This document shows positions 25,757-34,875 of a stretch of DNA of 52,386 nt, in pieces (the first letter of the stretch is position 1; the number at the start of each line of letters is the position of its first letter). Location of the stretch: NCBI GenBank assembly GCA_016931575.1, contig JAFGEO010000135.1:1-52386 (forward strand). The letters are read 5' to 3'. Source of the stretch: Bacteroidales bacterium (GTDB lineage Bacteria > Bacteroidota > Bacteroidia > Bacteroidales > UBA10428). The translations under genes were made by a program, and so were the position numbers. A model generated the notes under the pieces. The model searched no databases and had not been told where the DNA came from. It worked only from the letters and a program-made list of their open reading frames with translations.

Positions 25757-28654
25757 ATGAAAAAGGCCTGGGTTATTGTTCCCTTTTTAGTAATTCTGCA
25801 CCTCTCACCGGCATTTTCTCAGGATCGGGCAAAACTCTTGCAGGGAACTCCATTCGAATCCGCCAGGATCCAGTGGCAGGATACCCAACCATCCGATATG
25901 AGTTTTACTCAAGCTGGTGAGATACCAGAAGCCGACTTTTTCCTTGAATATGCCAAAGCCTTCAGATTGGGAAAAGATTATGAATTCCGGGCTTATGGAA
26001 AAAATATTCAAAAAAACAGCCGTAGCGATCAGCGGTACAAACAATACTTCAGAAATATCGAAGTTGCAGAAACCTTTATTATTTTGCATTCTGAGAATCA
26101 ACTGGTCAGGCATGTCAATGGAAATCCTGTGCATGCCCTTGCTATTGAAACCAGGCCTACACTAAGTATAGAAAAAGCTGAATTTTACCTGAATAAACTT
26201 TACAGCGGATATGTCTCCCGAGGCACCCTGTCTGCCAAACTGAGCAAGATCCCGTTACATGACCTGAAAGCCCCCTGCCTTATGATCTCTGCCGGTGATC
26301 AGGTCAGAAAGCCTGAAAATTTTCATCTGGTCTATCGTTTCGATTTATTCTTCCCGAAAACCCAGCAGCGTTTTGCGATAGATATTGACGCCCATTCCGG
26401 TGAACTCGTCGGTAAATTGCCAAGATCATACGATGGAAATATTGAAACACAGGGTATGAGCCTTTATAATAACATGGTTGACATTACGATCATGGATGAA
26501 GAATATGAAAGCCTTTGGGATCCGGCCAGTTGGCATCTTACCGACTGGAATGCTTACGGCGGTTCAGGAACAAGCTGGTGGATTGCCGATATCCATGTCG
26601 GGTCAGAGGGTGGATACCGCGATTCCTGGCTCCAGGCTATTGAAACGGATGCTGTAGCCCTGATGAAAAGCCCGGTGCTTACTTTCTACCACCGGTATGC
26701 TGTCGAAGCTCCATCGGCATACGAAGGATTTGACGGATGGGACGGGATGAACGTACAAATCTCTGTTGACGGAGGTCAAAACTGGAGTGTGCTGGATAAT
26801 CCCAGTCCCGCTTACACAAAATCCAGGCTTTTCAGCTTCTACTATAACGGGCAGGGTGATAACATTCCGGGTTGGTGCGGTGAGAAGACCAACTGGACAT
26901 TGGTAACAGTGCCCCTGGATGCATATGCCGGAAAAACAGTAAAGATCCGTTTTGTGTTTGCAGCCGATGGTGCATATTCCACCATGGATGACAGCGACCT
27001 TTTTGGCTGGCAGATTGATAATATCCTTATTGGCACAGCCTATGAAAATCAGGGCAGCACTGATAATATGACAGCCATAAATTTCACCAGCGGATATGTA
27101 GCTGAGACGGAGGGTAACTACCGGCTGAGAGAAACCAGCCGGGGAAATGGCATTGCCACCTTCAATGGTGAAGCAGTTTCCGAAGACTATTCTTACTCCG
27201 ATGCTGTGGATTATGTTGAGGATGACACACTAATCGACCAGGCTGAAAATATGATTGGGGTAAGCGTTCACTGGGCCTTGGAAAAAACCTATGACTATTT
27301 CCTGGAGAAACACGGACGATCTGGTTTTGATGGCAATGGAGGCCTCCTTAGGGCTTATACTGGCATGCTGTTCGATGGGAGTCCCAACAACGCATCCTAT
27401 ATCGGCGGGGGGCAGATGCTTTTTGGAAATGGCGACGGTACAAATTATGGCCCCCTTGTATCGCTTGATATCACGGCACATGAGCTTACTCATGGTTTAA
27501 CCGGTGCCACAGCCAATCTGAATTACATCAATGAATCAGGTGCTCTGAATGAATCTTTCAGCGACATCTTTGGAAAGACAGTTGACTTTTATGCCAAAGC
27601 TGAGATGGATGACTGGTGGATGGGTGATGACATTGCCATAAATGCCCAGGCATTCCGGTTAATGAGTAATCCGAACCTGCGTCTGGACCCAGACACCTAC
27701 CTGGGGGATTTCTGGATTACCACCGACGGAGACGAAAATAATGACAACGGGGGCGTGCACACCAACTCCGGAGTAATGAATTATTGGTATTACCTGCTGT
27801 GCGAGGGAGGAAGCGGCACAAACGATGATGGTTACTTTTTTGATGTTACCCCTGTAAACCTTGACGATGCTGCACAAATAGCCTTTCGGAACCTGACAGC
27901 CTACCTCGTCCCAAGCTCGGAATATGTCGATGCAGCCAGTTATTCCATCCGGTCAGCTGAAGATCTTTTCGGTGAAGGTTCACAACAAGTTACATCCGTA
28001 ATGCAGGCATGGGAGGCTGTTGGCATTTATGCTGACCCGACAATCAGTATACCCGAATCGTTAACATTCACAATATCCCAGGCAGCAACTGCTGCAGAGG
28101 CGAGCCTTGAAATACGGAATAAATCTATATCCCCTCTTGAAATCACCTCTCTCCGTATCGATGGAGAAGGCTTTGGATTTGCTGCCTTCCCTTCCCTTCC
28201 GCTGAGCATTGAAAAAATGGACGAGCTGGCACTCATTTATGATCCGGGCACAAACAACGATCCGGCCACAGGATCCCTTACCCTGGCAACCAATGATCCT
28301 GACCAGCCGGAAGTAAGCGTGGTCCTTACAAGTGACGGCTATGACATGCTGGATGAGTTGTCGGAAACAGGTAGTTTCAGGTTAAACACCTATCCCAATC
28401 CATTCACGGATGAACTGAGCATCTCTTTTTATCTATCGCAACCGGAAAGAGTTACGGCATTTATACTTAATCCCCTGGGTGAAAAAATCAGGGTCCTTGA
28501 TATTCCTTCCGCTACTGCCGGCGAAAATATCATTCATTGGGATGGGACAAATGATTCAGGCATGAAGGTTCCATCAGGCAATTATTACCTGTTACTGCAT
28601 AGCGGTAATCAACGCATTAGCAAAGTAATCAATATAGTGAAACAGATTCCTTAG
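25757..28654 (+). CDS. Secreted M4 (thermolysin-family) metalloprotease with inserted MAM-like domain and T9SS sorting domain
   Basis: 965 residues. Order: signal peptide ending near PAFSQ; FTP/PepSY-type propeptide (about 25-235); an immune-inhibitor-A/MAM-like beta-sandwich (about 253-428, with LTFYHRYAVEA, WDGMNVQISVDGGQNW and FGWQIDNILIG); M4 catalytic domain with zinc motif HELTH (575-579), third ligand E599 in GALNESFSDIFG, and active-site H668 in GGVHTNSG; an ASH-like Ig domain (about 757-860); T9SS sorting domain (about 875-965, YPNPFTDELSI). All catalytic residues are present, so an active secreted peptidase is expected. The longer frame from 25721 adds 12 residues before the signal peptide; the ATG at 25757 is preferred. 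Confidence 0.93.
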   Translation: MKKAWVIVPFLVILHLSPAFSQDRAKLLQGTPFESARIQWQDTQPSDMSFTQAGEIPEADFFLEYAKAFRLGKDYEFRAYGKNIQKNSRSDQRYKQYFRNIEVAETFIILHSENQLVRHVNGNPVHALAIETRPTLSIEKAEFYLNKLYSGYVSRGTLSAKLSKIPLHDLKAPCLMISAGDQVRKPENFHLVYRFDLFFPKTQQRFAIDIDAHSGELVGKLPRSYDGNIETQGMSLYNNMVDITIMDEEYESLWDPASWHLTDWNAYGGSGTSWWIADIHVGSEGGYRDSWLQAIETDAVALMKSPVLTFYHRYAVEAPSAYEGFDGWDGMNVQISVDGGQNWSVLDNPSPAYTKSRLFSFYYNGQGDNIPGWCGEKTNWTLVTVPLDAYAGKTVKIRFVFAADGAYSTMDDSDLFGWQIDNILIGTAYENQGSTDNMTAINFTSGYVAETEGNYRLRETSRGNGIATFNGEAVSEDYSYSDAVDYVEDDTLIDQAENMIGVSVHWALEKTYDYFLEKHGRSGFDGNGGLLRAYTGMLFDGSPNNASYIGGGQMLFGNGDGTNYGPLVSLDITAHELTHGLTGATANLNYINESGALNESFSDIFGKTVDFYAKAEMDDWWMGDDIAINAQAFRLMSNPNLRLDPDTYLGDFWITTDGDENNDNGGVHTNSGVMNYWYYLLCEGGSGTNDDGYFFDVTPVNLDDAAQIAFRNLTAYLVPSSEYVDAASYSIRSAEDLFGEGSQQVTSVMQAWEAVGIYADPTISIPESLTFTISQAATAAEASLEIRNKSISPLEITSLRIDGEGFGFAAFPSLPLSIEKMDELALIYDPGTNNDPATGSLTLATNDPDQPEVSVVLTSDGYDMLDELSETGSFRLNTYPNPFTDELSISFYLSQPERVTAFILNPLGEKIRVLDIPSATAGENIIHWDGTNDSGMKVPSGNYYLLLHSGNQRISKVINIVKQIP

Positions 28655-29082
28655 CGCTACCTGTCCATGATCCTCAGGGGATGTAGATGTTCTTTTCCAT
28701 CTCCCTGAAATTCAGTGGGGCATCCAAATCTAACAATTGAAATTTCTATTCCACCTTGATATCCCCTTGACCATACTAGCTGTTCTCACAGAAAATCAGG
28801 AAAACTATCAGAAAGGCTGAAAGAAACGGGATATACAAGGCAGATCCTGAATAGCATTTAAATATTTGTTCCACATAAATCAGACTAAGGATAAATAATT
28901 TCTGATCAATTATATAACCTGTCAAAAGTTAAAACAATATAAGAATTGATTTAGTATTGACAGATCAGCACGATTCCGGTTTCTTTTCGGAGCTAACATA
29001 TTACACCCAACTGTCATCAAATTAACATGCTATTCCAACCATATTTCATCAGCTTTGCAAGTAATGAACAGTTATACACAAT
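28655..29082. other. Intergenic region, AT-rich, no gene seen
   Basis: 428 bases between the M4 protease and the GH5 gene. Near 28672-28704 an imperfect hairpin (CAGGGGATG against CATCTCCCTG, one bulge) could end the protease transcript but has no T-tract. CAGCTTTG, about 36 bases before the GH5 ATG, is a 7/8 match to the -7 element without a clear -33 partner. No RNA gene or coding frame was recognised. Confidence 0.4.
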
Positions 29083-30531
29083 ATGAACCGTAAAAGCAAT
29101 TTTATAATGATAAGTCTGATTCCCCTCCTGATGATATTCCACGTACTCAGTGCATGCACTGATCCGGAACCTGATTCCCTGATCCTGCAGGTGGATGCCA
29201 GCCATATCGGATTTGAAGCTGTTGGCGGGCAGGATACTTTCCATATGGTTTGCAACAAGTCCTGGAAGATAAGCGGGACAACAGACTGGTGCGCCCTCTC
29301 TGCTGAAGCAGGCGAAGGTGATGCAGCGATCATTCTCAATGTTGATGGCAATGCCAAGCCAGAGGTTCGTTCCACGACACTGACCATTATGGCAGAAGAA
29401 AAAAGCAAAACAATAAATATCACCCAAAAGGCAAACGAAGAAGCGCCCAAAACTATCTTTACCTTTGATATCCCCCCTGATGATACGGATATGCGTGACC
29501 TGACCTCAGTTGAGCTAGCCGGACTCATGGGTATAGGATGGAACCTTGGTAATTCCCTGGAGGCAATCGGAGGCGAAACAGCCTGGGGAAATCCCGTTGT
29601 CACACAGCGGCTGATCGACTCAGTGAAAGCCGCCGGTTTCACCTCCATCCGTATTCCGGTTGCCTGGAGTGTGTTCACTGATGCATCAACTTTCACTATT
29701 TCACAGTCGTGGATGGAAAGAGTCGAGGAAGTGGTAAATTATGCCCTGAGTGCTGAAATGTATGTTGTCATGAATATCCATTGGGATGGTGGCTGGATGC
29801 AGCCTACCTATGCCGGGCAGGATTATGTTAACACCAGGCTTGCAGCCATGTGGAGGCAAATCGCCACCTATTTCAGGGATTACAATGACTACCTCCTGTT
29901 TGCCGGAACCAATGAGGTGATGGTGGATGGGGATTATGGAACCCCTACACCGGAGTATTATACCGTCCAGAATAGCTTTAATCAAACTTTCATAACGACA
30001 GTCAGGGCTACAGGCGGACGAAATGCATACCGTCACCTGGTAGTTCAGGGTTTCAATACCAATATCAACCACACCGTGAGCTATGCCGTAATCCCTGAAG
30101 ATACTGCCAGCAACCGCATGATGATGGAGGTGCACTATTATGACCCCTATAATTTCGCCCTGAACGAAAACAGTGGCATTACCCAGTGGGGAGAAATCGC
30201 CACCGATCCTTCAAAGACTGATTCCTGGGGGAATGAGGATTATGCTGACGGCCAGTTTCAAAAGATGAAGACGAATTTTATCGATAAGGGTATTGCGGTG
30301 ATCGTAGGTGAATACGGGGCAATTTCAAGGCTGGATGTTGAGGGGCATGAAACCTTCAGGGTATATTTCAATGAATACATAACCCAATCGATGGTAGATC
30401 ACGAATGTGTCCCGTTTTACTGGGATAACGGGTATCCTACCAACCACGCTTTTGGTTTGTTCAACCGGACAACCGGGGCTCAGGTTTATCCGGAGCTGAT
30501 CAATGCAATAGTCAAGGCAGGTGCAAAATAA
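29083..30531 (+). CDS. GH5-family endoglucanase lipoprotein with BACON domain
   Basis: 482 residues. The lipobox HVLSAC gives lipidated Cys25, so it is probably surface-exposed. A BACON domain (about 33-118, with CNKSWKISGTTDWCALSAEAG and TTLTIMAEEKSKTINITQKA) precedes a GH5 TIM barrel (about 145-480): GWNLGNSLEA, SIRIPVAW, MNIHWDGGW, acid/base E278 in GTNEV and nucleophile E410 in GEYGA. The combination is typical of cell-surface endo-beta-glucanases of Bacteroidota. It stands alone, 12.5 kb from the SusC/D locus, but both suggest beta-glucan use. Exact substrate (cellulose, mixed-linkage glucan, xyloglucan) cannot be read. Confidence 0.92.
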   Translation: MNRKSNFIMISLIPLLMIFHVLSACTDPEPDSLILQVDASHIGFEAVGGQDTFHMVCNKSWKISGTTDWCALSAEAGEGDAAIILNVDGNAKPEVRSTTLTIMAEEKSKTINITQKANEEAPKTIFTFDIPPDDTDMRDLTSVELAGLMGIGWNLGNSLEAIGGETAWGNPVVTQRLIDSVKAAGFTSIRIPVAWSVFTDASTFTISQSWMERVEEVVNYALSAEMYVVMNIHWDGGWMQPTYAGQDYVNTRLAAMWRQIATYFRDYNDYLLFAGTNEVMVDGDYGTPTPEYYTVQNSFNQTFITTVRATGGRNAYRHLVVQGFNTNINHTVSYAVIPEDTASNRMMMEVHYYDPYNFALNENSGITQWGEIATDPSKTDSWGNEDYADGQFQKMKTNFIDKGIAVIVGEYGAISRLDVEGHETFRVYFNEYITQSMVDHECVPFYWDNGYPTNHAFGLFNRTTGAQVYPELINAIVKAGAK

Positions 30532-30655
30532 GCTAAAGGCCTGTTGCCTGCTGGGTGTCGGTCAGCTAAGATCTATTGTTAAGTTGTTGGTTTTCAGTTA
30601 TTCCATCATGAGAAGATAGGCCGGCAGGGAACTCTCAAACCGTGCCCGGATAATA

Positions 30656-31273
30656 TTAATCCTCACTTTCAGGATCTTCAACGATATATCCCAGCTCTTC
30701 CGGATGGTCCAGGATTACCTGGTTATGCCGGAACCCTCTCAGCATCCATATCGAAAGGATATCCCCGGCAGCACCGATAATAAAAAAGCAGCCATAGAAC
30801 ATAACCAGAGCATTTCCGGTCAGGAAAGCCCAAAGAACCGGCACAAAACCCAGGATGATCAACGGTGCAGCTGAGCCAGCAACATATTGCCATACTTTCA
30901 ATCCCTGCCTGCAATGGCAGTAGGGTGCCAGCAGGTCCCATTTCACGCCGAACCTAATGGCGCGGAATCCTTCGCGGGTAAAGAAGCTCCAAACCAGTCC
31001 GTGCAGCAATTCATGGATAACAATTCCCACCGTTACCACAACAAACAGGAGTAAAAAGGAGCCTGACCTAAAAACCAGCAAAATGTTTTCTCCATAAACC
31101 AGGTAGAAGGGTAATCCCAAAAAGAGGGCAACAGGAATCAGCAGGATCAATGCGAAGCGGTTTGCATACCTCATAGGCAGGATGTAAACTTTCCTTCCCT
31201 TTTCGTCAGTATCTATGTCGGGTTGTGGCAAAAACATAATTAAAGGACAAGATAAGCACTCCTTGTCAAGCAT
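30656..31273 (-). CDS. DUF3267 membrane zincin-like protein
   Basis: 205 residues with four to five membrane helices; the HExxH motif HELLHGLVW is at residues 87-91 inside a hydrophobic segment, as in DUF3267 putative intramembrane zinc peptidases. A second ligand-like segment, WDLLAPYCHCRQGL, follows, then GSAAPLIILGF. Substrate unknown. The ATG at 31237 (residue 13) is an alternative start. Divergent from the NDK-like gene with 42 bases between start codons, so they may share a control region. Confidence 0.75.
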   Translation of the reverse strand: MLDKECLSCPLIMFLPQPDIDTDEKGRKVYILPMRYANRFALILLIPVALFLGLPFYLVYGENILLVFRSGSFLLLFVVVTVGIVIHELLHGLVWSFFTREGFRAIRFGVKWDLLAPYCHCRQGLKVWQYVAGSAAPLIILGFVPVLWAFLTGNALVMFYGCFFIIGAAGDILSIWMLRGFRHNQVILDHPEELGYIVEDPESED

Positions 31274-31315
31274 TCTCTGGATGAATGCATTATTTTTAAG
31301 GCAAAATAGAAAATT

Positions 31316-32335
31316 ATGAACTACTCAGGATTAGTACAGCAAATTTCAGCAGCGGTCAAAAAGGCACAGGAAGGACAGGCAAAGCGTGAAATCATCTTTA
31401 GTAACCACGATGCCTCAGGAAAACATGAATTCCTGTTTTTCATCAAACCGGAGATCTGCATGAAATCCGAATTCATTGCACTAAACGAGATCCTGGAAAT
31501 GATCCTTTCAAAAATTGATTCCTTCAGTCTTCAGGTTAAAAACGCCATCCTTCTTCCGGCTCCATACCTCGAAAAACATTCCGTCATTGCACAGCATTAT
31601 GGTGTTATCAATGCGATTGCCCGGGATGCAAAAAACAATCTGAATCCTAATGCTATTGCCCGTTTTGAGGAACTTTTCAAGCAGAGTTTTAAGAAAGCCG
31701 TTATTTACGGTGGACTGGAATTTCTAAAGGTCTATCCTTCACTTACAGCCACCGGCCTGGATTACCTCTGGCAAAATTCAGGCACGGAAAAGCTCGGTGG
31801 CGGAGCCTACGCACAGGCACTTAAACTAGACGGGGAGCAAGTATACCTGGTCAATGGTTTCCACCCGCGGCAACTGGAACATTTCATCATGCCCGGTCGG
31901 TCGATCGTAGCTTTAACCCTCACAGGCGACCTTGACTGGGGCATAGCCCGCAACCAGTTCATCGGAAAAACCAATCCTGCCGATGCCGGGCAGGGAAGCA
32001 TCCGGAGTACCCTGCTGGCAGGTCGTGAGAAATTCGGATTGCAGGCTGTGAATTCAAGCTGGAATGGCGTGCATCTATCTGCGGGACCTGTAGAAGGCCT
32101 GGTCGAACTCATCCGCTACAACAGTGACTTTGAAAGCGGATTTCCGCTAAGCTATGATGATTTTCAATTCGGTAAAGAATTGCTGGACAACTTTAATCCC
32201 GATATAGCGGATAAAATTATTTCGAATGTAACGGCAGATTATAAAGGAAAATCCGAAAGTATTTTTGATCTGACAGAAGAAAAAAATGCGGAGGAAGCCC
32301 TGGAGATTTTGAGGGAAGTATTTAGTAAGCAATGA
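31316..32335 (+). CDS. Enlarged nucleoside diphosphate kinase-like protein
   Basis: 339 residues, more than twice a normal NDK. The NDK fold can be traced with all catalytic residues: FFIKPE (K44, equivalent to K12 of human NDK), R212 and T219 in ARNQFIGKTNPADA, R230 in GQGSIRS, and N250 plus the phospho-histidine H253 followed by S255 in WNGVHLSAGP. An extra N-terminal 35 residues, an insertion of about 75 residues (roughly 105-180) in the middle of the fold and a C-terminal 60-residue helical tail are not in canonical NDKs. Expected activity is phosphate transfer between nucleoside di- and triphosphates through H253. No other nucleotide gene is nearby. Its 3' end overlaps the convergent SiaC-like gene by 14 bp. 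Confidence 0.7.
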   Translation: MNYSGLVQQISAAVKKAQEGQAKREIIFSNHDASGKHEFLFFIKPEICMKSEFIALNEILEMILSKIDSFSLQVKNAILLPAPYLEKHSVIAQHYGVINAIARDAKNNLNPNAIARFEELFKQSFKKAVIYGGLEFLKVYPSLTATGLDYLWQNSGTEKLGGGAYAQALKLDGEQVYLVNGFHPRQLEHFIMPGRSIVALTLTGDLDWGIARNQFIGKTNPADAGQGSIRSTLLAGREKFGLQAVNSSWNGVHLSAGPVEGLVELIRYNSDFESGFPLSYDDFQFGKELLDNFNPDIADKIISNVTADYKGKSESIFDLTEEKNAEEALEILREVFSKQ

Positions 32336-32696
32336 TCTCAAATGGAATATCGACATTCTCGCTAAACTCCTCCCCGAGATCGAGCATATCTTCATCATCC
32401 TCCTCATAGAACCAGACCACCTGGACCTTATTGCCGGTTTCATGAATTTCCTCAAGCTTAATCAGGATATCCTGTACCAGTTTTGAAGTAGCGGTGTTGA
32501 AGTAAATATACTTGAAAACAAATTCGGTGATTTCCAGGGGATGTTCCTTATACTCATCAAGCCAATCCAGGACTGGCTGGTAGAAGCTAACCACATCCTC
32601 GGGTAATGAACGGCCAGAGATCTCAAAAACATCATTTTCTGGATCTAGTAACACTTTGGGAGTGTCATTCGTTGCCCGGATATCTAATGCTTCCAT
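32322..32696 (-). CDS. SiaC-like regulatory phosphoprotein (DUF1987)
   Basis: 124 residues, the full family length. The conserved phospho-acceptor region FKYIYFNTATSKLVQDIL is intact; in Pseudomonas SiaC the corresponding threonine is phosphorylated by the kinase SiaB and dephosphorylated by the phosphatase SiaA to switch partner binding. Also seen: IRATNDTPKVLLDPENDVFEI at the N-terminus and an acidic loop EEDDEDMLDLGEEF. No SiaA/SiaB homologue is within the window, so its regulators must be elsewhere. Confidence 0.82.
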   Translation of the reverse strand: MEALDIRATNDTPKVLLDPENDVFEISGRSLPEDVVSFYQPVLDWLDEYKEHPLEITEFVFKYIYFNTATSKLVQDILIKLEEIHETGNKVQVVWFYEEDDEDMLDLGEEFSENVDIPFEIIAY

Positions 32697-32784
32697 AATT
32701 TTTGTTTTTGGCTTTGGAAATTCAATCTGTTAAAATATAAAATTACTTTGAGAAGCCTTTGTCCTTTTTCAACAAATCACAAAA

Positions 32785-33789
32785 TTATTCACTAATAACA
32801 ATTTTGTGTCCGCAATTGGAACATTGTCCCTGCCGGTCAATTTCTTTCCGGGATATGTAATATCCCTGGCGACTGATCACCAGTGCTCCGCATTGCGGGC
32901 AGCGGGTATCCTGAAATTCCACTCCGGGAGCATTGCCCAGGTAAACGTAATCAAGTCGTTCGGATGCCAGCTCAGCCATCCGGGTAAGCAGGCTCATGGC
33001 TGTCGGGGGTTCCTGGTAGTTGTACCGTGGAAAATACCTCGACAGGTGAAGGGGTACTGAAGTCCCCAGTCTTTCAGCAATCCATTCCGTCATCCTGCGG
33101 AATGCATCCAGGTCATCATTTATCCCCGGAACTACCAACATGGTTATTTCAAGATGACAGCCTGCCTGACAGATAAGCGACAGGGCATTCATCACATAGT
33201 GTAATTCCCCGTTGGTAAAAGATTTATATGCACGTGCAGAAAAAGCTTTGAGGTCGATGTTGAACGCATCCATGAAGGGAAGAAGCTTTTTCAGGGGTTC
33301 CTCATTAATATAGCCGTTACTCACCGCAACGTTCTTCAATCCCCGGTCCTTCGCCTCTACAGCAATATCAAACATGTATTCATACCATACGAATGGCTCA
33401 TTATAAGTATAGGCAATACCTATATTCGCAGATTTTGTAGAGGCCATTCCAACCACCTGATCAACAGTTAGTTCCTGTAATCCCGGAAATCCTGCCACAC
33501 CTGTCTGTGAGATCTCATGGTTCTGGCAGCATCCGCACCGAAAATTACAACCAAGCGAACCTATGGAGAATATCTCAGAACCCGGATAAAAGTGGTAGAG
33601 CGGTTTCTTTTCAATCGGATCAAAATGAGTAGCTGCAAGTTGCTGATAGGTATCTGCATACAGCTTCCCGGCCCTGTTTGTCCGGACCCTGCATTTACCG
33701 GTTTTTCCGGGAAAGATCAGACAGCGGTGGGGACAAAGTTCACACAGGATTGCATCATCTCGTGTCGGGGTGTAAAATCTGGCTTCCAT
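32785..33789 (-). CDS. amrS: AmmeMemoRadiSam system radical SAM enzyme
   Basis: 334 residues from the ATG at 33789. The N-terminal cysteine cluster CELCPHRC (16-23) plus GKCRVR, the radical SAM motif C81xxxC85xxC88 in GCNFRCGCCQNHEIS, and a C-terminal zinc-ribbon (CPQC...CSNCG) are all typical of AmrS. The family acts with AMMECR1 and Memo domain proteins, neither of which is present here. The frame continues to a TTG at 33924 through residues without similarity to the family; the internal ATG gives the standard N-terminus MEARFYTP. The substrate of the system is not well established. Confidence 0.88.
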   Translation of the reverse strand: MEARFYTPTRDDAILCELCPHRCLIFPGKTGKCRVRTNRAGKLYADTYQQLAATHFDPIEKKPLYHFYPGSEIFSIGSLGCNFRCGCCQNHEISQTGVAGFPGLQELTVDQVVGMASTKSANIGIAYTYNEPFVWYEYMFDIAVEAKDRGLKNVAVSNGYINEEPLKKLLPFMDAFNIDLKAFSARAYKSFTNGELHYVMNALSLICQAGCHLEITMLVVPGINDDLDAFRRMTEWIAERLGTSVPLHLSRYFPRYNYQEPPTAMSLLTRMAELASERLDYVYLGNAPGVEFQDTRCPQCGALVISRQGYYISRKEIDRQGQCSNCGHKIVISE

Positions 33790-33951
33790 ATCGAAAACAA
33801 AAGCCAAGTTACTAAGATCCTCCAACAAAACCATTGATTTCAAGGGTTCCTTTCGTGCCAAAGAACACCACATAACGAGTATGGAGGTATGCTCATTTAT
33901 TGAAGACCGGCCCGCATGATCCAAACAGATCAGAAAAAATCAGGAAAGATA

Positions 33952-34875
33952 TCAGGAAAGCTTGTAACTCTCGGCAAAGTCAGCTGACAGGTAGTTGTCG
34001 TAATTTTCGCAAACGTGAGTGGCAAAATCGACTGCAGTTTTAATCAGGTCAGCCCACTTATCTATGCCCAGTGTACAAACGTCCTTATACCGGACATCAT
34101 TTTTATAGAGCGAATATACGATTCCGGCATTAAAATTATCCCCGGCCCCAATGGTGCTTTTTGGTATAATTTTTCGCACCTCAAATTTCTCGCTAATTTT
34201 CGTGGTCCGGAGATATACCCCTTTGGTTGAAGAGGTATACAGCAAACAAGGGGGCTTTTCACCAAAGCATTTAAATGTTTCATCGGCATTCCTGGCACCG
34301 AATACAAACGAAAAATCTTCATGAGATCCCCGAACGATGGTGGCAAGTGCAATATTTTCTGCGATCATGGATTTCAGGGCAGGAAGTTCATGCAGGTGCT
34401 GTTTTCTGAAATTCGGATCGTAGATGATAATGGCTTTCCGTTTTTTAGCCTCCTGGATGAAGTGGATGAGCTTTTTGCGCACCTCCGTGGTTATGGCATA
34501 GAAAGACCCGAAAAGGACAATATCATCCTGGTGAAGGTGTGGAAATTCAACATCGAGCCTCTTCTCCGGATAGATTTTGTAGAAGTCATAGCTCGCATCG
34601 TTATTCTCGTTCAGAAATGCCAGTGCCAGAGCCGATTTACCATCATAATAGCGGTAAACATAATCTGTAGAGACATTATTGGTTTTCAGAAAATTATCAA
34701 TGAAGTTTCCCACCTCGTCAAGGCCATATTCCCCAATGAACTGTACGGGAACGCCCAGGCGTCCCAGGCTGACTGCAGTATTCAGGCAGGCTCCGCCAGC
34801 TTTGGCTGTAAATGGTTGACTTTCTTTAATTAAAATATCAAGGACGGTTTCACCAATGGTGTAAATCTTACGCAT
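33952..34875 (-). CDS. PfkB-family carbohydrate kinase (fructokinase-like)
   Basis: 307-residue ribokinase-fold sugar kinase. The sugar-binding signature AGGACLNTAVSLGRLG is at 26-41, the ATP/catalytic signature STIGAGDNFNAG at 240-251, with D246 as the expected catalytic base. The family phosphorylates furanose sugars or nucleosides with ATP in the cytoplasm; the exact sugar is not readable, fructose being the commonest for this N-terminus (YTIGETVLDILI). It overlaps the upstream isochorismatase-fold gene by 8 bp, so the two are co-translated. Confidence 0.88.
   Translation of the reverse strand: MRKIYTIGETVLDILIKESQPFTAKAGGACLNTAVSLGRLGVPVQFIGEYGLDEVGNFIDNFLKTNNVSTDYVYRYYDGKSALALAFLNENNDASYDFYKIYPEKRLDVEFPHLHQDDIVLFGSFYAITTEVRKKLIHFIQEAKKRKAIIIYDPNFRKQHLHELPALKSMIAENIALATIVRGSHEDFSFVFGARNADETFKCFGEKPPCLLYTSSTKGVYLRTTKISEKFEVRKIIPKSTIGAGDNFNAGIVYSLYKNDVRYKDVCTLGIDKWADLIKTAVDFATHVCENYDNYLSADFAESYKLS

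Noticed and set aside
34321-34833. 170-codon plus-strand frame opposite the PfkB gene
   Set aside because: Shadow frame; the opposite strand encodes both PfkB signatures.
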